Shown here one piece after another: positions 12,200-24,254 of a stretch of DNA of 64,000 nucleotides (within the stretch, counting starts at the first letter, position 1; each line of letters opens with the position of its first letter). The position numbers and the translations under genes were made by a program. The stretch comes from Tetrastigma voinierianum (lineage: Eukaryota; Streptophyta; Magnoliopsida; Vitales; Vitaceae), in contig JAEQBH010001852.1 in NCBI GenBank assembly GCA_016808115.1, positions 372,001-436,000 on the forward strand. Reading direction: 5' to 3'. The notes below the pieces were generated by a model. It saw only the letters and a list, made by a program, of their open reading frames with translations, ran no database searches and had not been told where the DNA came from.

Positions 12200-12600
12200 G
12201 CTATGGCCGCGGTCCGTGACCCTAGCTAAATGTAATAAGTAATGCAGCTATAGCATTTAGCAGCAAATAAAACAAACCGTGACATGATGCGGCAATAGAT
12301 GGTGTCACCATATGGTATAGGCATGAAAGAAAATAAGCTAGTCAGCGACTAAAAATATCAAGCTATAGTCGCGGTCATGGGGTGACCCCAACTATAAGCT
12401 ATATTTCCACAAGCATAGTCTATAAGTGCGGTCCAAGACTGGCTGAGGCTATAAGACTACTCTATAGCTGCATTTTTTAGTTTGGCTGTGGCTATAGAAT
12501 GCTCTATATCTGTGGTTTGGGGCTGGCTGCAGCCATAGGATGCTCTATAACCACGGTTTAAGGTTGGCCGCGACCATAGGACTGCCTTATCGCTGGCTTC
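12200..12600. repeat. CACTA subterminal repeat region
   Basis: At least eight imperfect copies of a motif like CTATAGCYGCGGT in both orientations within 400 bp of the left terminus, with no coding potential. In En/Spm-type elements such repeats bind the transposase. Confidence 0.7.
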
Positions 12601-14934
12601 CTAATAGAGCTAAATATTTTCACTTTTTTGGATTAATAGCAACTTTGCAAGATTGAACTTGAACACTAGATAAAGGAAATACTTAATCCTTTTCTTCATC
12701 TTATACATCAAAGACTGTGGGAGGAGCAAAAAAATCTCTGTAGTTTACTGCATGAAAAAACATAGGAACATATTAAATTTTCTTCATCTTATGCTCAAAG
12801 ATTAAATTTTCTCATGGCAAAACCCAACTGGAGAATTCTACGAAATTAGCAAGTTCATAAGTCGAAGTTCAAATTTTGCTTCTAAACAACCCTAGTCAGC
12901 TACCCATGTCCAAAGATTAATTTTTCCATGCGATAGCCTAAAATGAAACTAGGCGAAGGTGAGAATGAAGATGCTAGCACATAGTCGAATATGGTTTCAG
13001 CGATGGGATAGCCCAGAGAGAGGTTGCTAATGCAGCTGCAAGAATGAGAGATGCAAATTGGTTAGTGTTGGTACACCAAATAGATAGAAGAAATTTTTAT
13101 GTGTTTCCAACCTGATCATCATCTCAAATAAATATTAATCCACATTCATTATAGTAGCTTTCATGCATGATTAGGCAGAAAATATTTTCTTTTTTTATGT
13201 ATATGAAAGCAGGTTAGTCACTTTATATGTTGTCGAACACGGAACTTTGGTTCATAAGCGATATTTGTAATGCTTTATCTTGGTTCTTGTCAATAGCTAA
13301 GGGGTGGGGAAGGGAGAGTGGGAAGTGGGAGAAGAGCAAATTAATCAGATGGCAGAATCCACCTGGATGTTTACAATGAAGAAGAACTTGGGGCCACCTT
13401 GTTGCATATTTAACGACGGGATTACTGTAAGTTGCTCATAGAATTTGCTTGTGGCAAGAAACATTAATGTCCAATCTACTTGTGTAATCACAAATTAACC
13501 TTAACAATGCTCCTAGAACGACCACCAAGATCATCTTCCCTCTTGTCAGATCTTAACCAATCTCCAACAACCATTTTCATCAAAGTTCCCTTTGCCTTAA
13601 CTAATCACAAATTACATCTTTTTACATTTGTTGTTTATCTTCTATTGCCCATTTATCTTCCTGCAAAAGAGTTAAAAATAGGAAGGCAAAGTTAATGCTT
13701 GGCACCCCATATATTTCAAATTTGCTAAGAACACATGTATCTTAATTGATGACAATTACAAGATTAGAGCCTTAAATTACATTCTAAACCTAAAAAATTT
13801 CGAAACTATGGAGAGGTTAGAACAGCAGAAACTAGGGTAGTGTCCAAACCCTAGAATCCTCTGTTTTGAAAATTTTGGATGGAATCAATACAAATTGAAC
13901 TACATCAGGGAAAGTGTTTCTGGGTGATGCTTGAAGGCAACAATTTTTCATAAATGGTTTCTAACAATTTGCAGGAAAAATGGCGCATAAATGGCAGTAA
14001 TAAGATTCATAAGCCTTAGAAAATAGTATTTTACCATGGTAGACTGTATCATTTCATGTTCATCCATCTATGGAACTCTGAATTCACTAGAGTCATGCCT
14101 ATCTATAGAATTCAAAATACAAAGAGAAATTATCAGTTTTGGGTTCTATAAAATCACTAATTTGCTGATTCCAACTGCAACTAGAATAATTTAACCCATC
14201 ACCTTCCATTTCCACAAGATGCTCGGTTTCTTGTCCATTAACGAACATGTATTTATACAGAATTCAGAAAAACTAAACCATGAAGGTCTTGGGGAGTGAC
14301 ATCAAAATCAAATAATCATTACTCTAACCAAGAATAACAAATTCAAACCTAAAGAAATTACCCAGATCAAATCATGACCCCACTTGAATCTACCTTGTGA
14401 ATTGATCCATCATCAATAATTATGCTACTCAAACTTCTTAAACAACTCATACAGAGCCTCCAATTCATAAACAATAACTGCATCATTACCAAACAACAAA
14501 ATAATTTAATTCAATTTGAAACAACCAATCATAAAATCATAGATTCATCCCACATTTTTCCCACCAAGCAAACACCATTCCCATCAATTTTGAAATCAGA
14601 CTCGAAACCAGAACAACAAAAGAATTAAACATTTTTCATCTTTATTTAAATTACTATTATTTAAATGAAAAAGTATACCAAACAAGCCCTTAAATATGCA
14701 CATCAAATCCAACATGTAAATGACATTTTTCATTTTCAGATCTTGATTTGAACAACAAATAAGAAATTATTATGAATCAATGTTAAACAGATAGCAACTA
14801 TTTCACATCTTAAACATTAGTTCTTAGGAAAGCATCCATTTAGTTGTTTAATCTCAATATAGGAAGGTATGCTACTGAAAAATTGAGTTGTTTAATCCCA
14901 ATATTGAAAAGTATGTCACTGAAACAATTCTGAC

Positions 14935-15059
14935 CTGAGTTTTCTGATTATGGTTGTGAGAGTCATCAAGCTAAGGTTAATGTGACAACCTTCCTTGAGT
15001 CTTGCTCCATCTCCATGTGTCTAGGATGCTTTTTCACTTCCAGCTAGATCTACAAAGCT
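14935..15059 (-). pseudogene. Captured kinesin motor-domain exon, with in-frame stop
   Basis: The minus strand reads SFVDLAGSEKAS, one stop, THGDGARLKEGCHIN and LSLMTLTTIIRKL. This is the switch II (DLAGSE) and following helix of a kinesin motor, closest in wording to the plant kinesin-7/NACK group. The stop is TAG where family members have CAG (Gln). The exon is bounded by an intact acceptor (TGTAG before 15059) and donor (GTCAG after 14935), so intron-bearing genomic DNA was copied rather than cDNA. No adjoining kinesin exons were found. It sits wholly inside the CACTA element. Confidence 0.85.
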
Positions 15060-15633
15060 CTACAGGACATTGAAATTGACAATTACACCCACAAAAGCAA
15101 TGATTATAGAAGTTATAATGACCAAATGAAAAATATTTAGTATAGTCATCAGCTAACAACATCAAGTGCAAAGCAGACATGAACTGGTTTATTTCTACCT
15201 CTAAGAGTGCAAAACAAAGGAAAATAATACGTACCAGGAGAACCAGCAAGTGATTGAAACTGCCAAGAGAATGCAAAAAGATCATTGTTAGGAAAACACA
15301 AAAGAACCATCAATAACAATAAAAAAAATTTCTTGCTGAAATTCCAAAAGAACTAATTTTCCTACCAACCAAACCGAACAAAATTTTCCAAAAAGCCAAA
15401 AAAAAAAAAAAAAAAAGGCGGAAAAAGACTAAGAAGAGTGAGATGACTAAAGTCCGCAGTTAAAAACAGAAGGAGAAGAGACATGACAGGCAGTAGGGAA
15501 AGCGACAGCCTTAGTGATGTTCCAAACCACCCCAAACTGCGCACTACTCTTGAAGGCCTCACACAGGTAGTACTCGTCAGCCTTCAGCACCGCACTACTA
15601 AAGTTGTGCTACTATCTTATATTTCTTGTAGTG

Positions 15634-16239
15634 GTCTCCAATAAAAAAATTAAAATTGATGTACACCTTTGCAAGAGCATTCCAACAAAACCAGCAGTAA
15701 ATTGAAAAAGGCATTGGGGTAGAATAACAAAACCAGCATATCAATATTGTCATATAAATTAGTCCCTTTCAAAGTCGTATAAAAAAAATTAGTCCCTTTC
15801 AATGTCAAATACTGCCTTGGGGCTGGGTTATTTAGTCCCCTTTTAATAGATTTCCTTTTTTTATGGATAAAATAAAAAAATTAGTCCCTTTCAAAGCAAT
15901 TTTGCTCTTCACTGCCTAAAGATGGAGATATTAACCCCATGTCCCAGTTTTAGAAGTTAGAAATGAATATAATTTTCAATCAAAAAATAAAATTGAACGC
16001 ACTGCCAAGGAAGGGGTCATGTTCTCCTTCAGCAACGTCAAAATATAATGCAAGTACCAGCTTCAAATTAAAATATTGATGCTCAGTACAATTACCAACC
16101 GAATTTAGGGCATAACAAAATTACGAAAACTGCAACATGTTGCATTTACATTACTGGCTTACGTGGTGAGCTCTCTAAACCTAGCCTCTTTTATTCCCAC
16201 TTTATCGAGTAGGAAGTGTACCATCATGGGAGTGGTCAC
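15634..16239. other. Intergenic stretch, no gene seen
   Basis: AT-rich DNA between the CACTA right end and a truncated LTR. The phrase ATTAGTCCCTTTCAA occurs at least three times within 15760-15900, a small local repeat. No coding sequence is recognised. Confidence 0.5.
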
Positions 16240-16566
16240 AGGGCAGTGTTCTAGCAGCGCCGATTGAGTTTGTTTTGTTTATTGAATTAATTAGTAGCGT
16301 TTCGAATTGTCTGAGCTTAATTGTAAATTAATTGAATGCGTTATGAATTAAATCTGAAAACTTGTGGTTAGAATTTGAATTCAAAATAAACCCGTTGTGA
16401 ATTTACTGTGATTTTATGGTAGGCAGTTTAGCATGCGCGAGGCTCATTTTTCTCGATCTATGTATAAGCGCCGTGAGTTTAATATATAAACTCAAAAAAA
16501 CTTTTTCTTTGTTCCATGTGGGACACAATTTTTTGTTTTTATTGAAAAAACTCATTGTTTACAACA
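16240..16566 (-). mobile_element. Truncated copia LTR related to element A
   Basis: The reverse complement of this stretch matches the first 300 bp or so of the LTRs at 49692 and 54390: TGTTGTAAACAATG, TGTGTCCCACATGGAACAAA and GGGTTTATTTTGAATTC occur in the same order. The other end of the LTR is missing, and no internal region or second LTR lies next to it. Confidence 0.75.
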
Positions 16567-16627
16567 GGAAGATGTCTCTGATTTGCAAGGACTCAATTGA
16601 AATTCATTGTTGCTATTCTTAATTCTC

Positions 16628-17091
16628 ATGGATGGAAGCATTGGCAGACTTAATGAAAATGAATCTGTTCCATTTTGCTGTCAACGAATTTAACACGTTT
16701 ATATTTTCCCTCAAGTTGCAATACTATCTATGAAAAATACCTATCCAAGGACTTCTTGAATGACCATTCCTTCTACTATGCAGCCAGGTTGAAGACACTA
16801 TGCCCACAAGAGAGCATAAACCCGAACCTGGTGGTTCTGAAGAACCCCTCTAGCCTGAGCATCATAGTCGAGGACTACTATGTTGATGTTCTAAGAAACA
16901 GAGGTTTGTTCACATCATATCAAAGTCTCCTAACAGACACAGCAACAGAAAACCAAGTAAGGCAAAATGCAAGGAATCTGTTTCTCTGGCAGACCAAATT
17001 TGCTTCTGCAATGGTGAAGATGAGGCAACTAAACGTTGTAACTGGCAACGCAGGAGTGATTCGAGCAAATTGCAGGGCTATAAACAGCTAA
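16628..17091 (+). pseudogene. Class III peroxidase fragment (C-terminal part)
   Basis: Class III peroxidases are secreted haem enzymes that use H2O2 on phenolic substrates in the cell wall. The open part ends at stop 17089-17091 and reads YAARLKTLCPQ, then NLVVLKNPSS, then VEDYYVDVLRNRGLFTSYQS, LLTDTATENQV and the C-terminal AMVKMRQLNVVTGNAGVIR. These match the last third of the family (the distal Ca site region, GLFTSDQ..LLTD and the conserved Cys near the end). Upstream, 16628-16670 reads DGSIGRLNENES in another frame, like the RRDG..S... segment, so a frameshift and a deletion lie near 16675 and the haem-ligand HTIG region is gone. About 140 of roughly 330 residues remain. A copia LTR remnant ends 60 bp upstream. 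Confidence 0.85.
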
Positions 17092-17555
17092 AGGGAGCAA
17101 AGGGTTGAAGTATCTTCAAGCTAGATGCTTCATCCTATCAATTTTCAATCATTTGGTCTTGACTCTTGTGCTTGTAACAGTTATGAAATAAGCAATGGTG
17201 TGCAAGTGAGTAGGATAATAATTGATTGAAAATGAAATAATACATAATTGAATTAAATGAACATTTGCCTAATCATCTACAAGAAAGGAAATTAGCCCAC
17301 ACTCAACAAGGAAAGTAGAATGCTTTCACTTATAGATGCCAAAATAGTCTAATGACAAATAAATGCAATTTATTAGGGTTTCAAAAGTCAGAAAGCATAA
17401 TTAGTATTTAATAAGTCATAATAGGTAAGGAATAAACAAAAGAAAAAAAGAAAAGGTCATTGACCCACCAACGACTATTCCATGATTTTTTTTATCGCTA
17501 AAAAGCAGCAATATATTGATCAAAGACAACTTTACTACCTGCTGATAATACTCAC
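17092..17555. other. 3' flank of peroxidase fragment, no gene seen
   Basis: AT-rich sequence without a recognisable domain. A minus-strand reading frame runs from the exon at 17556-17647 into this region as far as about 17418, but it looks like read-through into an intron. Confidence 0.4.
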
Positions 17556-18176
17556 CGAAATACAGAGGATTGCACGGCTTCTCCAGGACATGGGGATCTT
17601 GTGAAAACCTGGCCTTAGTGAATATCCTTAGTAGTGAAACAAATACCCTGCAATCAACATTTAAAAATTAAATTATTCTCTAAGCTGAACTCTACTTTGT
17701 AAGCACAAATTATAACTTCGTTATGGAAGTCTGATCAACAAGTATAACCAAGTTATTTATTTAAGAAAAATCCCCCTTCCCAAATTTCTCCCAAAATCGA
17801 TCAAAATTGCAGCAAGTTACTTATAGCGGATCTAACTTCAAATTATCAAAATTAGATAAGCTCCACTGAATATCATATGGTTTCATTTGCTCTTGAGAAG
17901 AATGAAGATCGAGATAGCCTACAAGGGTGAAGAAAGAAAAATAAATAGAAAGCTAAGAAAAATAACTTTTTTTTCCATATGTTAGGATAAGTTGAAAAAC
18001 CTAACATATGGATCGCGTTTTCAGAATTTGCCTGCAGTTCCGGCAACCACGGCTTGCATGTACCGCTCCGGCATCTCACCGGAGATCATATCGAATGAAA
18101 AAGGAATCCTCCATTTCACGAAACCTGATGGTATTCTTTCGAACACAAATTGTAAATCAGAGAAAGAAAAATCCAT
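17556..18176 (-). CDS. Putative two-exon gene fragment, unrecognised protein
   Basis: Unrecognised. On minus, an ATG at 18176 opens a frame beginning MDFSFSDLQFVFERIPSGF and continuing through EMPERYMQAVVAGTAGKF, then a TGA near 18018, after which the frame reads KRDPYV. A second likely exon at 17647-17556 is bounded by GCAG and GGTGAG and reads VFVSLLRIFTKARFSQDPHV, then LEKPCNPLYF. Both look protein-like in composition and splice signals, but no family comes to mind. The ATG lies 8 bp from the LTR end of the gypsy element at 18185, so promoter and leader would be split from the frame by 7.4 kb. Alternatives are chance ORFs or a dead gene. Confidence 0.3.
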
Positions 18177-18184
18177 TCACCAGT

Positions 18185-19479
18185 TGATTCGCATGCAAAG
18201 TAGGCGTATCGGAATCAACAAAATTTATATCCTAAATCCTCTCTTTTGTCGTAGCGAACTCTTCTTGATATAATAGTGATCTAAAAAGTGAACAGGGGAT
18301 GGGTTTTCTTAAAGTGAGAAGAAATACAATTAGTTGAAAATGGTGAATTTGGTTTGGACACAAGGTGGTGATAAAAGCGAGTGGATGGTGTGCAAATTTG
18401 AATATAACTTGAAATAAAATTTGGGAAAGAGAACTCATGAGCCTTGGGCCAACGGTGTAGGATTCTAAGGCATTCAACATGTCCCCGGGTCTTTTTCCTC
18501 GTGTTGGGAATGATGGCGTATAGTATTTATGACTGGATCTTCGATTTTGGCATTAAAACCTAAACCACAAAACTTTATTCTTGAAACATGTGGCATTTAA
18601 TAGCATAAATGTCACGTAGTCAGAGACACATCTCCGTAAAACTATCCTCTGTTAACTAATGAGAGACAACTAGCGGATAACGGGGATATAAAGATAAGCA
18701 TCACTATAACCAAAAAGCACCCAGGCACGTCGGTGAGGTAGGTCTGAAGATTTTAACTTTGGGTAAGATGCGAGAGCGTAAACACTCATAAATTCGGGCA
18801 TAAAAAAAACAAGAGAACATGCAGTTTACCTCACAACCTTCACCCGGTGGCCCTCCTCTTCAAGGATGAAGAGGTTTTAGCCAAGCATGCCTTGATTTGT
18901 CATCATCAAGGCATGTTTCGATGGCGAGAAAATGAAAGAAAATGGGAGAGAAAAGAAGAAAAAGCAGAGGCTTGGAACCAAAAGTCTCGTCTCTGTACTG
19001 AAAGATCGATTGATTTGCTACAAGCTTGACTGAGCTTATATATTACTCAGTGACAAAGGAAATTACATAAACATATGAAGACATCAAAAAATTACATCAA
19101 AGGGTAAAGTGGAAAATATATACAAAAGCGGGGTCTTTACGGGCGAAGTAGGAAGCGAGAAAGAAATTCGCGCATGTGTAAAATTTTCGCGCTGCGCGAA
19201 TTTTCGCACCGTGCGTGAAATTGCTACTGCTTCATACGCTAGTTTACACGGCTTTCTATCTTTTCAATTTTGAAGTAGTCGACGAATCCTTTATGCATGG
19301 ATTGATTATTGAAATTGACATCAAATGCGCTAAAACTACAAAAATAGCCACAGAATGCGATCAGTAATATAAAAGGGACCTTAACATGCCAATTGGGTTA
19401 ATTGGAATGATTAGTACACAAAAAGTGCTCAAAACCTACAATAAATAGGGCTCAAAATAGCACTTTTGGACACTAATCA
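18185..19479 (-). repeat. 3' LTR of gypsy element D
   Basis: 1295 bp, TG...CA on either strand, with a clear partner at 24255-25553. Differences between the two are many short indels and substitutions, so the insertion is not young or the sequence here is error-prone. Confidence 0.85.
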
Positions 19480-19507
19480 CACCCCCAACCTACACATTAC
19501 TAGTCCC

Positions 19508-19520
19508 TTAGCAATGAAAG

Positions 19521-19550
<30 letters not shown>
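19508..19550. repeat. (GAAA)n/(GA)n microsatellite
   Basis: A run of GAAA units passing into GAGAGA just inside the 3' LTR of element D. Confidence 0.8.
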
Positions 19551-19552
<2 letters not shown>

Positions 19553-21521
19553 CATATAAAACGATAACAAAATGATGTTCACAAATATTATATATTTCAA
19601 AAAGGTTGTGGATGGTAATGTCTAACCTGAAGTAAGAATCATCAAAGCCTTGCCCGATAACTATCTTAAGAATGAATGCCATACAAGGTGGTATCAAATA
19701 AAAACCTCCATTTGATGAATCAACTTGAAACTTCACAAAATCTAAGTGTTTGTTTGATGACTCTGACAATAAAGCGCAGCGCACTCCCAACTTATTTATT
19801 ACCTGACTGGCACGCTAACCAACCTAAATAGATCAGGACCCACTCTTATTCCATAACTCTTTTTGTGTTGTAGGGGTGCAATGCTGAGGAATCAATCTCA
19901 CCAAAGTCCATGTAACGGGAATTCATCGATGACTCCCAACCAACTAAGGTTTAGGGCACCAAGTCATAAGGGTCTTTCGACCACTAACTCTTCAGGTTTC
20001 ACTCCGGACTCCGAATGATTTAAAGACTCCAGCACATACAACTTGCTAAACTCTACCCATCCACCCGTGTAGCGAGCACTAAGTCGGTGGCTCCCAACCA
20101 GTTGGCTTAGGGCACCAGGCTTTAAAGGCTTTATATAAACCCCTCGGCGGGCCCAGTGCTCGGGTTTGAGTAAAGCGTTGCAATTTTTCTTCTTTTTCTT
20201 TTCTTTTCTTTTTCTTTTCACTTCTTTTTATTTTGGAAGACACATTGACCTTCTATTCTGTGGGGTCCTTAACCTATTAAGATTGGTCAAACGAAACTGG
20301 GTGGGATTATTGCAAGGCTTAGGAGACTAGGCGGAGTTTCGGGTTATTGAAGAAACGTGTGCACGTGTGTGGTTCAGTTAAAGGTGGAAGAAAAATGTGT
20401 CGGCGAAGAATTTAACTAATCATCCACTCAATTAGGCATGGAACCAATCTAACCATCAATAGAATTGGACAAAGTTTCAATTTTTCAAACTACAGGCTAG
20501 GCAAAACACAAAAAAAAAGTGGGTGCAATTTTTGAAAAAAATAAGTTGTATAGTATAACTGACTTACTAAAGAAGGAAAACCGGCAAGCCCTTTGAACAT
20601 TACAAATTGGCTTGCTCAAAATAAAAAGCAAAAACATATTAGCAAAAAGTACTTCCTTCGCTAACTCTCCTCCCGACCAAATGTCTCATTATGTAATGGG
20701 GCTCGGATTAGGCTTAGAAGGAAGTGCTACTCCCTTGATGAGATGTTCTCGTTTTGGATAGGAGGCTTTGCAAGCTTTCCATCGACACCTTATTCACTCC
20801 GTTGGGCTTTAAATAAACAAGTTTAGAAGAAGAAAGAGGAAAAAAAGTGACAATTAGGCATTTTGAAAATTTCACCTTCATAAAAATTTCAAAAGTGTTC
20901 TTTCTGGATATATTTGGATTCTACACTCTCTAAGCTTTCCAACGATACCAGAAACACCTAAAACGGAGTTCGAATGAAAAAGTTATGTGCGAAACAAAAT
21001 GGGAAGCAGAACAACTTGAACAATTCGCACAGTGCGCGAATTTTCTCATCTTTGCTTGCGAATTTTGCGCTGCACCCAATTCTTATTTGCTTTTTATAAA
21101 TAAATAAAAACTTTTTTTTTTTGAGAGACAAAAAAATTTTTTTTTAAATAAATAAGATAAAATAAAAATAAAACATTTTCAAAAAGACTTTTTTTTTTTT
21201 TTTTTTATTTCATTCCTTTTTGTCTCATATGGCCATACATGCTACAGGAATGCGCAAAATTTAATGTGATCTTGTAGTGCTAATGCAGGTAACCTGGGTT
21301 TTACGCATTTTGTTGGAGGGAAGTATGGCTTCACAGTAAATAAAATACCAAAAATTGAGAATGTGCAATTGAAAATGAGAAAATTACATAAAACAAGTCT
21401 AAAATTAAGAAAAATTATGTATTCTAAATTAAACTTAAGTAAAGCAAATAAAAGTCTAACAAAAATTGGAGTGGCTTCTAATTTAATGTAGAAACCACTC
21501 GTACTCAGGTAGCCCTTTGGT
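19551..21521 (-). other. Non-coding 3' interior of element D
   Basis: Lies between the protease frame and the 3' LTR, where an autonomous element would carry RT and integrase. It holds low-complexity T-rich and A-rich runs (20170-20230, 21100-21210) and no pol motif in any frame. Confidence 0.6.
19925..20150. repeat. Imperfect duplication inside element D
   Basis: The phrase CTCCCAACCA...TTAGGGCACCA appears near 19931-19962 and again near 20091-20118, about 160 bp apart, with similar text around it. Non-coding. Confidence 0.5.
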
Positions 21522-22250
21522 TCATGGCGGATCAAGGAGGAGAAGTCCCTCCATGTTTGCTGTGAGGTGAGCTGCAACAGATTTGAGCTTTTGCCCCTTT
21601 GTTTTAAGCAATCTGCCTTCTGGTGGTGTTGGGGGAATCAGTGGTGCTGGAGGAGTGACTGAGGCACTGGATTCTCCATTAGACTCTTCATTGTTCTTCA
21701 TCAATTCCTCCTGCAGTTTGTGAACACTATGTTTTCCTGCACTTGGGCTAATCAGGCAGACTTCATCTAGCTCTTGCTCTTCCATTGATTTGTTCTTCTT
21801 GTAGGTGGAAGATGTTGAGCTCCAATGTCATATTGCCAAATGTGAGTTGCATGACTCCATTCCGGCAATTGATGATGGCATTTGATGTGGCCAAAAATGG
21901 CCTCCCAAGTATGATAGGTACATGATTAGTACCTCCTGCCATCGGCTCTGTATCAAGGATGACGAAGTCTACCGGATAGTAAAATTTGTCTACCTTCACC
22001 AAAACATCCTCAACTATACCTTTAGGAATTTTTACTGATCGATCAGCTAAGGATAGAGTGATGTTGGTGAGCTTCAACTCCCCAGACCCTAGCTGCTTGT
22101 ACGCGAGTATGGCAATAGGTTGACAACGCTCCCAAAATCAAACGATTGCCTTATCTATGCAAGTCCCCTCGATGTTGGTAAGAAATGGTGGGGACCACAG
22201 ATCTTTAACCATTTCAGAAGTCTTGCATGCATTGAATGATGGAGCTCACT
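21522..22250 (-). pseudogene. Gypsy retroviral-type aspartic protease region of element D
   Basis: On minus, the frame near 22140-22090 reads DFGSVVNLLPYS, matching the protease active-site segment D-x-G-A-S-V-N-L-L-P. It continues with KLTNITLSLADRSVKIPKG and VDFVILDTEP, then ILGRPFLATSNAIINCRNG and TFGNMTLELNIF, the standard order for plant gypsy protease. A stop after SRTSS and a frame change near 21770 break it. The frame after it, with PPAPLIPPTPPEG, resembles linker sequence and then ends; no RT follows. Confidence 0.8.
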
Positions 22251-23936
22251 TGCTCTGTTAGGAAGACCCTCTTATCAACATTCAACCCTCTCTTAATTGT
22301 ACACAGGTCTTTTAAGAATTTGGCATAGGTAGGGACTTGTTTGATCATGTCAAGGAGGGGTATGTTGACCTTCTGCCTTAGCACTTCGGGATGCACCTTG
22401 TTGGATGCCTTCTTTTTGCCTCTCGGTGCTTGGGAAATGGAGGAAACATATATTCTTTATTGAATCTTCTTTAATAAATATGCGTGCTGGCTCCACTTCC
22501 TCTTCTTCTCTAGTCTCTTCAGCAGGTTTAGGCGCTGGTTGGTCAACCTGTTTGCCATTTCTCAAAGTGATGACAGCTTTTACTTCATCCATCCTTGGGG
22601 CAGGGTTGCTAGCAGAACCTATCTCATGGACTCCCTTGGGGTGGGCGGTGTAAGGAGGAATCCCTTGCTCCTGCACACACTCTGCGATTGGTCGATCTTG
22701 TGATAGATGGCTGCACGGGTTATCAATTTTAAGTTGAGGCTACCTTGAAGCCGTTTATTCTCTTGTTCGAGCCTTCCATTTTGATTTTTGACTCAGGCAT
22801 TGATGGCTTTACGCTCCTCTCAATTCCCACCACCTTGCTCAAATTCGGGGATGGCTTGCTCAATAGGAAAGAGGTGAGTAGTTCTTCTTTGTGCTCTGAG
22901 AACATATCTTTGGAGGTTGAGGTTTCAAGGAGAGTTTGGGTGGTTCCTCCAGTTGGGGTTATAGGTGTTGCCATATGGAGCGTTTGTTGGTGGCTTACTT
23001 TGACCCACCATGTTTGCCTGCTCTTGCATCAAATCCCTCACTAAAGGAGAAGCGATTGGGCCGGTGCTCTTACGGGTGACCGATCAGTTGGCATTGATGC
23101 ATGGTTTGGCTGTCTTGTGATTTCGGTCCGCGCACCCGGACATCATGTAGCCTTTTCCTTCGGTTCATCCACCTCTGGCAAGGTGGATATCTTGTATCGA
23201 CTCCATATCTTCTGAGAGTGAATATATGCCTCCCCTTTGATTTACTGGTGGCCTATGTCTGCTCCGGTTTCCACAGGTTTGGTTCATCGACTTTGGAGTC
23301 TCGACATAGTTGAGAGTCATGGCTCATCGAGATTCTTCTTTAGAAGTCCCCTCCGCACATGGTCTCCAAGAGTTGTTTCATGGCCGGGTGACGTTGCATC
23401 GTAGAAGTGGTTTACCGACATCCATGTCAAAGCCATGGTGTGGGGCATGCATTGATGGTTTCAGATACCTTTCTGACAGATAAAAATTTTCCTTGTCATG
23501 GCTGCTGAAAAGTTGTAGATTTGCCTCTTGGTGTTGGTCTTGTGTGCCTTGAAGAACTTCTTAAGACTCCGCCTGCGGCTCACGCCCGGTTCACGATAGT
23601 CCTTGGCGCGTTAGGCCAGGTACGGCTTGTCTTTAAGGGTTAAGGAAGGCCTTCAATTTGACTGGAAATCCATATCGATTGCACCTTCTTTGAAAGTCGT
23701 GCGGAAACTTCCTCGAAATCCTTGATGTGTGTGTATGGTTCGTTTTCCATTCCATGAAAAGTTAGATGAGGGAACCAAGTGAGTCTCAACGCCACATCTT
23801 CAGCAGGGGGTATAATGCATGAGGATGCACTCACTCTTGGGGGGTGTATGTGATCCCTCTTTGACTTGTAGGCATTGGGCTCCCTTTGAACGGTGGCTCT
23901 GCTCTTCGGTGGGGAGCTCCATCGATTGATGTGCAA
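22251..23936 (-). pseudogene. Gypsy gag region of element D
   Basis: On minus, 23936-23640 reads KRDHIHPPRVSASSCIIPPA, then PHLTFHGMENEPYTHIKDFE, the conserved start of Athila-type gag in which a proline-rich leader precedes F-x-G...PY.HI.EF. Frames at 22974-22729 and 22676-22350 continue a charged, low-complexity gag tail (for example AVITLRNGKQVDQPAPKP, the usual linker before protease). The frame breaks several times, so no full gag is readable. Confidence 0.75.
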
Positions 23937-24254
23937 GCGATTTCACGCTCTTGTTCGAATTGGAGCACTAAGCGCTTTCAATTTGCTTGCGGTGTCTGTC
24001 CCCTTTTATAATTTGCTATGAACACAACACCCGACAAAATTTAAACCAGCAAAAACAAGGGTACGAAAGGACAATGTGGTTAAAATAGAAAACAAGGAAT
24101 CTGTATGAATAGTTCAAAATTCCAAATTCCCGTGATGAAGCGTAAATGGGAAAAATGGTAAAATAAAAAAATGAAATTCACCAAAACTTGTGATGTGGAT
24201 GCAGTTCATAACCTTCTAATTTCTCATTTGGGACACGTCCACAGCGGCGTAATT

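Larger units (their letters stand above)
12183..15633. mobile_element. Non-autonomous CACTA (En/Spm) transposon with captured kinesin exon
   Basis: Left end CACTACAAGAA at 12183; right end TTCTTGTAGTG closing at 15633 is its reverse complement, giving 11-bp terminal inverted repeats typical of plant CACTA elements. At 12200-12600 the left arm carries many short subterminal repeats (variants of CTATAGCCGCGGTC), the presumed transposase-binding region. No transposase is seen in 3.45 kb. A spliced-gene fragment of a kinesin lies at 14935-15059 on minus. The flanking 3-mers are TAT and GTC; a GTC also lies 5 bases left of the left end, so the target duplication is uncertain. It interrupts the fourth short LTR unit and is therefore younger than that array. 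Confidence 0.85.

Noticed and set aside
15430..15610. Minus-strand protein-like stretch with LKADEYYLCEAFKSS near the CACTA right end
   Set aside because: It overlaps the subterminal region with AGTAGTGC repeats and I could not assign it to a family; most likely coincidental.
12175..15636. GTC as a 3-bp target duplication of the CACTA element
   Set aside because: The left GTC is 5 bases away from the terminus, so it cannot be accepted without assuming filler DNA.
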